In this document: piece by piece, positions 31,774-42,600 of the stretch
How positions within the stretch are numbered: the stretch's first letter is position 1
Layout: each line of letters begins with the position of its first letter
Made by a program: the position numbers and the translations under genes
Source: Strigamia acuminata
Lineage: Eukaryota > Arthropoda > Chilopoda > Geophilomorpha > Linotaeniidae
DNA: 64,000 nucleotides
Reading direction: 5' to 3'
NCBI GenBank assembly: GCA_949358305.1
Contig: OX442317.1
Span: forward strand, 11,598,186-11,662,185
Notes under the pieces: model-generated
The model's database searches: none
Told to the model about the DNA's origin: nothing
Seen by the model: the letters and a program-made list of their open reading frames with translations, nothing else

Positions 31774-33111
31774 TTAAAAGTTTGCATATAAACACATTTT
31801 ATTCTTTTCAGGATTTCGTCCTTCGTATTTGTAAGTTAGCGGCAATGAATCCGCGGACATCGTTCGCTTGTTATATTTCAAAGACGATTCGTAAGTATTC
31901 ATTTTCAATCTGATGAAATCATTGAGCGAGACTTTCGTGTCTGCAATTAACAATTCATTCTTACATATATCGATAGTTGAGACTAATCCAACACCTTCAA
32001 CAAATGTCACATTAGGTAATAAAGTACGAAAAACTACTTTATTCGAATCTTCTATTACACTGGGGACACAGAATGACAATGTGTGTAAAGCCATCGCTGA
32101 GTACATTCTGGCTCGTGTAGTGTCAAAGAAATTTAGTAATCCCTTCTTTCTATTTACAATTAACTGCCTCATAGATAATCCAGCCAAATGAAGCAGGTTG
32201 TTTAATCCTTTAAGTTTGATAGAAGTCAATATCGCTTCACCGGGTAATGGATTTGTTACATTTAATGTCAAACCATTATGGATTTCTTGCGTCGCTAATT
32301 CAGGCTTTTCTTTAATGAGAGTTTCATTTGCAGGATCTGTAAATGCAGTCGGGATCAATTCCATCGTCAAAGTTTTATCCACGTTTAAATGGAAATTTTT
32401 TCCTTTCTCGACATACGTGGATTTTGCAGCTAATGGATGGATCAAATTGCTCATCATAATTGCCTCTTGCTCATAAACCCCTGCCAAACATCTCGTATTG
32501 TCTTTGTTATCAGAACTCTGATACAACATGTCTTCAAAGTTTTTAATCTTGCTTATATCTAACTGCGTATTTGTAGAAGGAGACGTCTGAATATCGTGAA
32601 TGTGATGAAAGTAACCAAATATGTAAGGATTGATCGAATAAGGTTTGTCGCTAATTTTAACAATGGGTATTTTTGAATCGACGTTGAATAAATTTTCACG
32701 ATCGCACATCAGCAAATCGATTAGCAGTACACCAGAGGGTAGTATTATAGTATCTTTCTTGAATACTATTTGGTCATCATCTAGTAATCCTGGAATGGGT
32801 TTATACGCCTTAAGGAACGGACCTTCTTTGGGGCCATTTTCGTCGTCTGTTTGAGTTTTTTTTGACATGCAGTTTAAACTCCTCACGTTTTCTGAATGAT
32901 AGGCTTCATAAAGGCCGTATTTAACCAAAAGACAGTTGTTACATATACGAAGAAATAAATTTGTAGGATAGCCTGTATTGTTATAATACTTCCCGAAATT
33001 TTTTTTGTCAAAACTGATTAGTTTATGTGACAACAAACAATCTTGATCATTACAGAATGGTGAGAGTGAAAGTAAAGGTACGCGAAAATCTGTCACTGAT
33101 GGTATGTACAT
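31774..33111 (-). CDS. Zinc-binding paralogue family, member 3 (445 aa)
   Basis: Minus-strand frame from ATG 33111. Zinc motif: CNDQDCLLSH and RICNNCLLVKYGLYE. Further family blocks: EGPFLKAYKP, ILPSGVLLIDLLM, NPYIFGYFHHIHD, YEQEAIMMSNLI, MRQLIVNR and, near the end, SFCVP followed by PNVTFVEGVGLVSTIDIC; the tail is EGRNPEKNKMCLYANF. Closest to member 2 by eye. Its start region faces the plus-strand gene at 33157/33268, so the two may share a control region. Function unknown. Confidence 0.8.
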   Translation of the reverse strand: MYIPSVTDFRVPLLSLSPFCNDQDCLLSHKLISFDKKNFGKYYNNTGYPTNLFLRICNNCLLVKYGLYEAYHSENVRSLNCMSKKTQTDDENGPKEGPFLKAYKPIPGLLDDDQIVFKKDTIILPSGVLLIDLLMCDRENLFNVDSKIPIVKISDKPYSINPYIFGYFHHIHDIQTSPSTNTQLDISKIKNFEDMLYQSSDNKDNTRCLAGVYEQEAIMMSNLIHPLAAKSTYVEKGKNFHLNVDKTLTMELIPTAFTDPANETLIKEKPELATQEIHNGLTLNVTNPLPGEAILTSIKLKGLNNLLHLAGLSMRQLIVNRKKGLLNFFDTTRARMYSAMALHTLSFCVPSVIEDSNKVVFRTLLPNVTFVEGVGLVSTIDICKNELLIADTKVSLNDFIRLKMNTYESSLKYNKRTMSADSLPLTYKYEGRNPEKNKMCLYANF

Positions 33112-33267
33112 GCTTATATTCTGATACCAGTCTTGTTATAATATTATTATTATTTTATGATGAATATTTTTTTAAAGAGATTAAAAAAAACTCAAATTTT
33201 AATAAATTGTCATCAATCATCATTCCCTTTAAAATTTGAATACGAAATTCTGATAAGTTACGTTAGT

Positions 33268-33732
33268 ATGACTAATCCGGAAGATAACACTCTTACGACA
33301 TTAAATACAGGTCTAGAGACTCTTTTAAGAGATATAGATAAAACACCCGAAGTTGTTTTACCTCAAATACAACAATTTGCTAAATTCATCGAATCGCAGA
33401 CAATACCCAAAGTTCCGCAACCACCCCCAGATCTTGAAGCATTTGATCTGCGGGTCAGCGAACAAGTACAACAAATCAGCAATCGATTCAAACGACAATT
33501 AGAAAACGAAAGAAAACGGTCTGCTCGCAGTGATGTTATAGAAAAATCAACTTCAAGTATAATAGATAAATTGCCAGAACTATTGGACAATCGAGAAGGT
33601 GAAGCACGATCGGAAGGACTCAATAATGCACTGGGGGACCTTACAAATAGTCTAATTCGTGGAGCACAATTCGGAAACAACGATTTTTATCCACAACCTA
33701 GACAAAGATCTGTAGTAAACATAAATAATTAG
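33268..33732 (+). CDS. Hydrophilic virus-type protein (154 aa, start uncertain)
   Basis: Open from an ATG at 33157, but the 37 residues before the Met at 33268 are basic and unlike the rest, so I prefer 33268. The product is strongly hydrophilic and largely helical: a Pro-rich stretch (VPQPPPDL) near residue 47-57, then a charged probable coiled coil (about residues 55-110, NRFKRQLENERKRSARS), then a polar tail. No Cys and no membrane helix. It is the only plus-strand gene inside the paralogue cluster and its 3' end lies 69 bases from that of member 4. A scaffold or tegument-like role is possible but not shown. Confidence 0.6.
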   Translation: MTNPEDNTLTTLNTGLETLLRDIDKTPEVVLPQIQQFAKFIESQTIPKVPQPPPDLEAFDLRVSEQVQQISNRFKRQLENERKRSARSDVIEKSTSSIIDKLPELLDNREGEARSEGLNNALGDLTNSLIRGAQFGNNDFYPQPRQRSVVNINN

Positions 33733-33801
33733 ATAAATTACTGCGCTTATAAAGCGGTCAATTTAAAAAAAACTAAAATTAACACACGTCGCGAATTTTA
33801 T

Positions 33802-35163
33802 TTACAGAAATTTATAAATACATTCTTTAGTCACACCAGTATTTCGACCCTCCATTAAAATTGGCATTTCCGTTTCATCGTGGTGTGGCAAATGTATCGT
33901 ATTATACGATAAATGATCTTTGTAAACGTTAATTTTCAATTTGACATAATTTCTTATCGTTATTTGCTGGTCTATTATTAACAAGTCGTTTTCGCAAATA
34001 TCTCTCGTCGTTATAAGTCCAATTCCCTCTTCCCATGTGACATTAGGTCTGTGTTCTCTGAACACTTTAGCTTGATCATCCTCTGTTATTATAGAAGGAA
34101 GACAAAACGAAGAAATATGCAATTCAATTGCGCTGTTCGTATTTTCAGATACGCCACTATACAATTCTAGTAGATATTGTTTTCGATTCACTATCAACTG
34201 CTTCATGGATAAAAGATGAGTGAATAACATTTCATTTAGAAGTTGGATTTTTCGACTACCTACTTTATATAGTTTTTCTAATAAGTTCGTAGTGGTTATG
34301 GCATGTAACAGCGATTCATGATCATCATTTTTTTCGTTTCTTAGCTTAATAAAGTCTTTTATTTTGTAATATAATATTTTTTTTGATCCGATTATAGAAG
34401 ATTCTGCTGTTTTAACGTAATTAGATAAGCTGGACATAGGAGAAATGAGATTACCTATCATTAGAGCATCCACATCATACGTTGCTTCCAGCGGGGTATG
34501 CTTAGGATTGAAATTTTCGCACCACAAATAATCATCGATGGTTGAGTACGTTCCCTTGCGTAATGTTTTTGAGTAATTAGATGGATGACTTTTTACATCA
34601 TGTAAGTGTTTAAAATATGCATATAAATATGGATTTAAAGTAAGCACATTATTTGTTGTATTTTTAATTGTAGATGTAACAGTGGGATCGGGCCTGTATT
34701 GTACTTGGGGGATATTAATATTTGCATTATACAATTTAGTGTTCAAACTCATTAGTATTTCCAATAAGATTTGTCCAGAAGGAAATACTAAAGTATTAGC
34801 CTTAAAAACTATCTGCTTCTGAGGGATTAAATTCTGTACAGGTTTACATGCTTTTAAGAATGGCCCTTCTACTGATTTCTCGGTAGACATATTGAGCGTT
34901 TTCATTAGTATACAACTTAATAAAGACAAACTTGTAGCACTTGTTTCGTATATTCCGAATTTGGCCCGCAAACAATTTTGACAGATTCTTGGAAATACAT
35001 TGGTTGGCTCAGAAGGATTCGAATAATGTTTACCGAAATTTTTAGAATCGATTGATGCTAAATTATGACTCAGGGCACAATCGAGATTTAAACAATGCGA
35101 ATTTTGTGCAAGTTCAGTTACAAACGTGTTCTCGTAAGAAGGTACAAATGGTACTGTTGTCAT
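33802..35163 (-). CDS. Zinc-binding paralogue family, member 4 (453 aa)
   Basis: ATG 35163. The upstream region contains a long T-run/A-run junction (35200-35220). Zinc motif: CLNLDCALSH and RICQNCLRAKFGIYE. Family blocks: EGPFLKACKP, VFPSGQILLEILM, NPYLYAYFKHLHD, YDVDALMIGNLI, MKQLIVNR, then SFCLP, PNVTWEEGIGLITTRDIC and the tail EGRNTGVTKECIYKFL. The segment from SFCLP to DLLIID recalls the C-terminal part of SET methyltransferase domains (N-H-S-C-x-P-N ... A-x-R-D-I-x-x-G-E-E-L), but the NHSC motif itself is missing, so this is only a hint. Function unknown. Confidence 0.8.
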   Translation of the reverse strand: MTTVPFVPSYENTFVTELAQNSHCLNLDCALSHNLASIDSKNFGKHYSNPSEPTNVFPRICQNCLRAKFGIYETSATSLSLLSCILMKTLNMSTEKSVEGPFLKACKPVQNLIPQKQIVFKANTLVFPSGQILLEILMSLNTKLYNANINIPQVQYRPDPTVTSTIKNTTNNVLTLNPYLYAYFKHLHDVKSHPSNYSKTLRKGTYSTIDDYLWCENFNPKHTPLEATYDVDALMIGNLISPMSSLSNYVKTAESSIIGSKKILYYKIKDFIKLRNEKNDDHESLLHAITTTNLLEKLYKVGSRKIQLLNEMLFTHLLSMKQLIVNRKQYLLELYSGVSENTNSAIELHISSFCLPSIITEDDQAKVFREHRPNVTWEEGIGLITTRDICENDLLIIDQQITIRNYVKLKINVYKDHLSYNTIHLPHHDETEMPILMEGRNTGVTKECIYKFL

Positions 35164-37067
35164 ATCAAATATTGTTATTTTTTAATATGGGAAGATATTC
35201 TTTTTTTTTTTTTAAAAAACCAATTCACCGTTTGATTCAAATTTGAAAAAGTTTTATAAAAATCAGATCATATATTGTACAACACTCATACAGTTACATG
35301 AGATGATGATGTTTATTTCTTGTACAATCCGCGATTTATGAATAAAACGCTTTTTATGATTTAGTTGAAATTCAGTGACAATATGTTCAGACATTCTACC
35401 ACACCAGCACGTCCAATTTTTCTGGGACACTGCTGAAAAAGGAAGTATTTTGGTGATCCTTATTTTAATCATATATTTGTGACACAAGAACTTTTGTTAA
35501 TAAATGATCACACTATGTGTAGCGATTTGGTTCCACGTTTAAACCTTCTTATAAACTTATCTATATTTTTAATTGGTTATTTGCTCACATATGTCTATCC
35601 ATTTGATAACATCCAAAAAGATTCCATTTTAGGACATTTCGCTGTTCCCGTGTAGCAGCCACGCGCCCAAACCACTTTAATTCTATTGAAAATAGCCCTA
35701 AAACGGGTTTGGTGGTCGTGCAGACGACGCGAGCTGCTCCGGCACGCTCTAAAACCCGATACCGATCAGGCATAGGGAACCCAAGTTCAGAAAACTACTT
35801 TTCCGACCGTTGAGTGGTCAAAAAAAGTACTTCAAGGGGTAAACAAGGGGTGGACAGCACGTTTGAGCACAAACACGAGATCAAACCTGCCAGAATTGGC
35901 GAAACCAGCGGCTGGAACGGCGCACACTCGTCGGGTCGCGATTATACCCGATCGCGACGGAAAACGAACCGAGCAATGGCGACGAAAGTCACATGACCTC
36001 GAATTCAAACCTAAACGGTCCTAAAACGTGCTGAATCTTTAATGGAAAGCTAATATGGGCCTAGGATGCTCAAATTACTTCAAAACAAGTGGAAACAAAA
36101 GCGGAAATCAAAACGAACGAGCCGACGCTTGAAAAGAGACAAAATGGCGGATCGCCAGACACGACAACTGCTCCCGACCACTTCTAACGTCGATTTAGCG
36201 GTTATGGGCCACGAAATCGCCCTTTCTAAGTGGCGGAATCGACAGAAGCGGGTCAAATTGGTCTATGTCGACCAAGAACTCGACCAACTATCCATTTATT
36301 GACGAGAAAATGGATTTGGAGTCGGTTGAAGCGATAACCACCTTGTTCTAGGAATGAGCGCGCGATCAGCGATCAAGGCCAAACGCTCTGAGCAGACGAT
36401 GCGACTAGAAACCAAACGAAAGGACAGGTTTTTGTGATATGTTTCTAGGTAAAATAGTCAATCTGCGGCTATTTATGAAGAAAATATAAAATTATTTTGT
36501 GATCTTGTAATTTTTGAAAGCATATTTTTAATAAAAATAAAATAAAAAATAAATAAATAAATTGTGTTTCTATTAACATGTGACATACAGTAGTCAAAAC
36601 AATTGAAACCTTTTGCAATACATTTAATATTTAAAATTGCGAAAATGATTTGCATCTAATATGGCACATTGTTTTTCATGATTAGAAAAACTATGCCAAA
36701 ACTTTCATTTTTTTCAAAAGATTTTATTTAGAAATGCTGTTAATTAGATTAGACGAGTATTACGTTTGCATTGGAACAGTTTTTTTTATTTCAAATAAAC
36801 GTGTGTAGTAGCAAAGCTCAGGGATAGCAACCATAATCACGAAAATAAAAAATTAAAATTGTACATTTACAAAAAAAAATATTATTAAATTTTATATTTA
36901 TAATTCAACTAAAAAATTAGATTATAATTGTTGGTCTGCGATCCAAATCGGTGAGATTTAATGTCATTTTGTATAAAATCAAAATTACTTTGCGTAGCAT
37001 CGCAGTTAATGTGACATCAGCATTGGACATTCAAACGTGACAATTCGACTATCGTCGGACAGCAGAG
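35164..37067. other. Unassigned region with a GC-richer block
   Basis: No gene supported. From about 35580 to 36430 the sequence is GC-richer and may be a fragment of an unrecognised element; short frames at 35814 and 36066 are not supported by any motif. From 36500 to 37060 it is AT-rich; the last part presumably includes the FEM1 5' region. Confidence 0.4.
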
Positions 37068-38332
37068 ATGCCATCAATCTGTTTTCTATGCGAAACCCCA
37101 CCGCCTTCGACTACCACAACAGCATCGGAATCTCTCGAACAACGCGTTTACACTGCAGCGCGTGAAGGAAATCACTCTGCCTTATCCATTCTCCTGGACG
37201 GTAAACTCGATCACGAAATTGCCCACCTTCTAAGTCACATAACAGAACTAGACGAACAGAAATTCTCACCTCTCCTAATTGCAGCCTTTAAAGGTCACGA
37301 ACATGTCGTGAAACTTTTATTGACGAAATTCAAACCAATCATCCAGCAAGAAGGTGCGATTTTAATCGATGGTCGTATAATCGAAGGTGTCACTCCTCTG
37401 TATTGTGCCGCCTTAGGAGTGGCATTAAAAACTATAAAAACTTTAATTACAAATAATGCCAACATAAACTACTTGACCAAAACGAAATCGTCTCCGCTGC
37501 ACGCTGCCTGTTTAACGGGCAGTTTGGATACCGTACAATACCTAGTTGAAAATAATGCGGACATACACCTAGCGGACACCCACCAAGACACATGCTTGAT
37601 GATAGCAGCCAGGAAAGGCTATTCGCATGTCGTATCTTACCTATTGGAAAGAGGTGCTAATCCTAATACCAAATCGTGCAGCGGCGCGACGGCGTTACAC
37701 TATGCTGCGGAGCACGATCACCTTAAGATCGTGGAAACCCTGATACAAAAAGGTGCTGAAAATCTCCGAGATGAGTACGGAATGACGCCGCTGCTATCCG
37801 CCGCCGCAAAAACCCACACCAAAGTAGTTGAGTTCCTTTTATTGTGGGGCAATGTATCGCGAGAAGAGAAAATCCATGGTTTGGAATTAGTCGGAGCTTC
37901 TATGTCAGCTAAAAGCCACAATGAATATGTCATGAGCACTGCGTTCAAATACTTGCTTCGGGGTATGGAGCTCCGATTTCATGCAGGATTGAAACCAGTG
38001 TTGAAACCCGAGTGTCTCAAATTGATAGTGTACGAGAATCATACGGAGTGTCAAACAATGGATCAGCTTATGCTAATTAAAACGAATTACTACAAGTTAA
38101 AAATGGAGGCTTTGGTGATTTGGGAGAGGATTCTTGGAGCGCACAACCCCAATGTCGCTGATACGGCGATTTTGTGTGGAAGAGAGTTTTTTGCGTCGTT
38201 AAACTACGATCGGTGTATAGAACTATGGGTTTATGCTTTGCGACTACAACAGGACATCCGTACATCTGCCTCCGTAATCTTGAATAAAATTGTAAACGTG
38301 TTTTGTGTTGCAACAACCTACAGAGTTGATAT

Positions 38333-38905
38333 TGTTACGTGGATTCCGGGCCTGATCAGGTTTCCACGCAACTGTGTTTAATTGGGGTTTTAATGAGTGT
38401 GAAAAGGAAGGAATGAGATTCATTTATGCTTTAAATTCAATTCAGATTTATTTGACCGGACAAACAGAGTTTGTTCGATCCCTTTTAAATTCAGTTACAT
38501 TTATTCTCAAACAGGTCAGAATGTTATTTGGATAAACTATCATTTTACATTTATCAAATGTACAACCTTTATTAATTGGGTTATAAAACAACTGTGTGAT
38601 AATCTAAATGTAATGCAATCAAATTGGTTTTATAGTCATCAGCCGCGCTCTTTATTGAGGCGACATCAGACTCTCTAGTTCCTGAAAAGCAAAAGTGATT
38701 AGCGAGCTGTCTTAGTGCGGGCTCCTTATTTATAGCAAATCTGCCATAAACCCCATAATTGAATTGATCGGTCCATCACATGGCGATGACGGAGTCCAAC
38801 CGTCAGCGCCATCTGTGGCCGAAATTTAGCAACATTTAACCTAATAATGATTCGAATTACGTGCTACGAATCGCGCATCAATTGGCACGGTTCGTACACG
38901 TGACA
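38333..38905 (-). repeat. 3' LTR of the gypsy element
   Basis: 573 bases, TG...CA bounded on the element's strand. It appears identical to the other LTR at 45835-46407. A polypurine tract (AAAAAAGGGAG on the minus strand) lies next to its inner end. Confidence 0.95.
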
Positions 38906-39678
38906 ACTCCCTTTTTTGCTGTGTTTTGGACCCCAAAATACAAATTTCGGTACCAGACAGGTGTCTTTTAAATCGGACATTCTTTAAGGAATGTTCGGTT
39001 ACTTTCTTCATACCAAAAGTCATCACTCAGCTGTTTCACAATTATTATTCAAAACTAAATCATATTGGAGTTTAAATTCACTCCCTTTTATCCCAATATT
39101 AATATCTCAATCAACTCATAATGTTATTATTATTACAATGCTTGCTTTTCCACTGTTTATTTTGACATATTTGGAAAAATCCAACCAAAAAAAAAAACAT
39201 AAGTCAAAAGAAAATTTTTGTCAAAATTAAATTATCAAAATCAAAGTTCATATTTTTGCACAACACTCAAAATCATTCACACTACAAACAAGCATTTTCA
39301 TAATAAATTACAACTCTTAACAATTTTCCAAAGTGGGAAAAAAACAAATTCAAAAATATTTTTCCAATTTCTCCAATTTTCTTTAAAATTAACAATACCG
39401 TTAAAACATCAACTTATTCCAATTATTTACAATAATTAACTCTTATTAACATTCAATCAAAATCATACCGTGAAATATTTACATTAAATTTACCAAAAAT
39501 CTCAAAACACTCAAAACACTCAAAACTTCACAATTCATTTCCAAAAACTACTTGAAAGTATTCAATTCATTTGTACAAACCTTTTAAGACACAATTCAAT
39601 ACACAAAATATCAATATATAATCAAAAGAGGATCTTGTTTCCGGGTCACACTATAAGTTCGTGTTCACCGTAGCAAAA

Positions 39679-42600
39679 TCAGTAAAAATGGCGATAGTTT
39701 TTTCGTTTCTGCGGTCTGAGTCTGCGCGACCGGATATCGTCATTCTGTGTACCTACGCCCTCTGGTGGCAGGTTTTTAAGTTGGTTTTCACTTGTTCCTA
39801 TCAAAGGCTGTGGTTCAAATAGTGATTTCAATGAGATCTGTTCTGTGTCATCTATATAACGTTCTTTTGGTTTATTTTTCACTATTTTTACTGGTTTTTC
39901 AATATTTCCAACCATAATTTCACCTTTTTTACTGATTTTCTTCACTTTATCAGCAAATTTCACTTTCTTTTCTGGCATATCCTTCAGAACTTCATCTATT
40001 TCCTCTTCAATTCGCTCCTTATATGGTTTTAACCTTTCTACATTCACTATGTCACTTTTCTTTCTTGTAGAATTGATAATTTCATAGTCATTAGGTGCAG
40101 TTCTTCGCACAATTTCATACGGGCCGGAAAATTGCGGTAAAAGCTTCTCTGATAAGCCAACTTTTCTGTTGATGGTTTTCAGATAAACCAATTCACCTGG
40201 TTCAAACTCTTTGTTGACTCTATCCTCATCAAATCTTTTCTTACTTTTTACAGATTGTTTTTCAAGTCTCTCATTTGCAATTTTCCTGGCTGCTCGAATG
40301 AATTTTGCTGTCCTTAAGGTAAATTCTTTCTGTGGCAGGTCCAAATTAACATCTACTGTCAAATCCACATCATATCCACGAAGTAAATAGTGTGGTGTAT
40401 ATCCTGTTGTTTCATGAACGGCCGTGTTATACGAAAACAGGAGAAATGGAAGAAATTCGTCCCAGTCAGTGTGTTCTTCATTAACATAACTTTGCAACAT
40501 TTTTGCGAATGTCGCATTAAATCTCTCAGTTAATCCATTTGTTCTTGGATGGTATCCTGACGTAGTTTTATGCAAACTTTTAAACATATTTGAGACTTCC
40601 TCAACCATTTTATTCCTGTATTCGGTTCCCCGGTCGCTTAGGATTTCTCTTGGACTGCCTTCTTTCAGAATAACTTCATAAAGCAATGTTTTTGCTGCTT
40701 CTAACGCTGTAGCTGCTGCTGCTGGTCTAGCTATTGCATTTCTAGAAAGGTAATCAGTTACAACAAAAACATGTTTATTTCCAAGACGTGATAATGGAAA
40801 TGGTCCAAGTGTGTCTATTCCAATTCGCTCAAAAGGTTTTGAGACTGTTGACCATGGCTGCATTAATCCTTTAGCTGGCGTTGTCATTGTTTTAGCTTTT
40901 GCGCAATGTTGGCAGGACAAGACGTAATTTCTAACATCTTTGTAGATTCTTGTCCAAAAGAATCGTGTTCTTATCCGTTTCCACGTTTTTGCCAATCCCA
41001 AATGAGCTCCTAGTAATCCATCGTGCATTTCATACAATACATCTTTTTGAAGTTGTTTTGGAACTACTAGTAGTAAATCTTCCATGTTCAGGGAACTGTT
41101 AAGTTTTTTCTTCCTGAACAACGTTTTGTTTTGAAGAACGAACTGCTTTAGTGGTCGTCTTCTTTTTCTTGGAAGTTGCTCTTGGTTTTCTAACGCTGTT
41201 ATGAGGTCCAGAAGTTTGGGATCCTTCCTCTGTTCAACAGGGAGGTCCAAATTTTCTAAGAAAAGCGAAGGTAATTTTTCTATTTCTTCTTCACTTAATT
41301 CTTCCTGGATCCTACTTAAAGCATCGGCATCTGTATGTTTCTTGCCGCTTTTATGAAATATTTCAAAATCATACTCAGCTAGTTGCAGCGCCCACCTGGC
41401 TAGACGTCCATTTGGATTTTGGACTCCTTTCAGCCATTGGAGGGCAGAATGGTCGGTAATAATTTGGAATTTCTGTCCATATAAGTACGGTCTAAACTTT
41501 TCAATAGCAAAAATGATTGCTAACATTTCCCTTTCAGTTGCAGTGTAATTCATTTCTGCTGTGCTCATCATACGACTTGCATAAGCGATGACACGCTCTT
41601 GATTGTTGACTTTTTGCTTCAAAATAGCTCCTAATCCATAGGCACTTGCATCGCATGAAATCATGAAGGGCTGAGTAAAATCTGGATGCGCTAACACCGG
41701 CACTGTTATTAATGCTGTTCGAAGCGTGTGGAATGCTTTTTCATGGGGAGGTCCCCAGTCAAACTTTTCATCCTTTTTGGTTAAATTCACCAGAGGTTTG
41801 GAAATGTCCGCTAAACCTTTAATAAATTTCCGGTAATACGAGCATAATCCTAAAAAACCACGTAGTTGTTTAACGTTCACAGGAATTGGAAACTTAGCTA
41901 CTGAATCCAGATTCCTGGGATCCGGTGAAATACCTTCAGCATCAACCACATGTCCGAGATATCGTATGGTGTGTGTCGCAAACGTACATTTACTCAGTTT
42001 GACTTTGAGGTTCGCTGTTCTAAGCTTTTGGAAAACTGCCTCCAAATCAACGAGGTGCTGGTCGAAAGTCTTTGAAAACACTATCAAATCGTCAAGATAT
42101 GCAATACATACTTTTCCCAGGAGGTTACCAAGTACTTTGTTCATCAATTTTTGAAAGGCGGCCGGGCTGTTACATAATCCCATTCCAAGGACATTAAACT
42201 CATAATGTCCGCTAGACGTGGTAAACGCTGTCTTTTCACGATCTTGTTCGTCTATTTCGACTTGGTGATATCCCTGGATGAGATCCATCATTGAAAAATA
42301 CTTCGCACCCGCTAATTGATCTAGGGTGTCATCAATACGTGGTAAGGGATAAACCATTTTCTTTGTTACCGCGTTTAACCGTCTCCAATCAACACAAAAT
42401 CTCCATTTGCCGTCTCTTTTCTTGATGAGCAATACTGGTGCACTCCACGGGCTCTCGGATTCTCTAATTACTCCTTGCTCAAGTAATTTCTTTGTTTCAG
42501 CATCCTCAATTTCTTTTTCCTTAATTGATCGTCTATAAGGTTGTAAATGGATTGGAGGAGAATCTCCCGTATCAATTCGATGCCTAATCGTATGAGCTCT

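Noticed and set aside
30135-35163. Assigning the paralogue family to ichnovirus structural-gene loci of campoplegine wasps
   Set aside because: Clustered intronless paralogues and a D5-type primase recall those loci, but I cannot confirm sequence identity, and a PIF-like gene and R1 are not expected there. Kept only as something to test.
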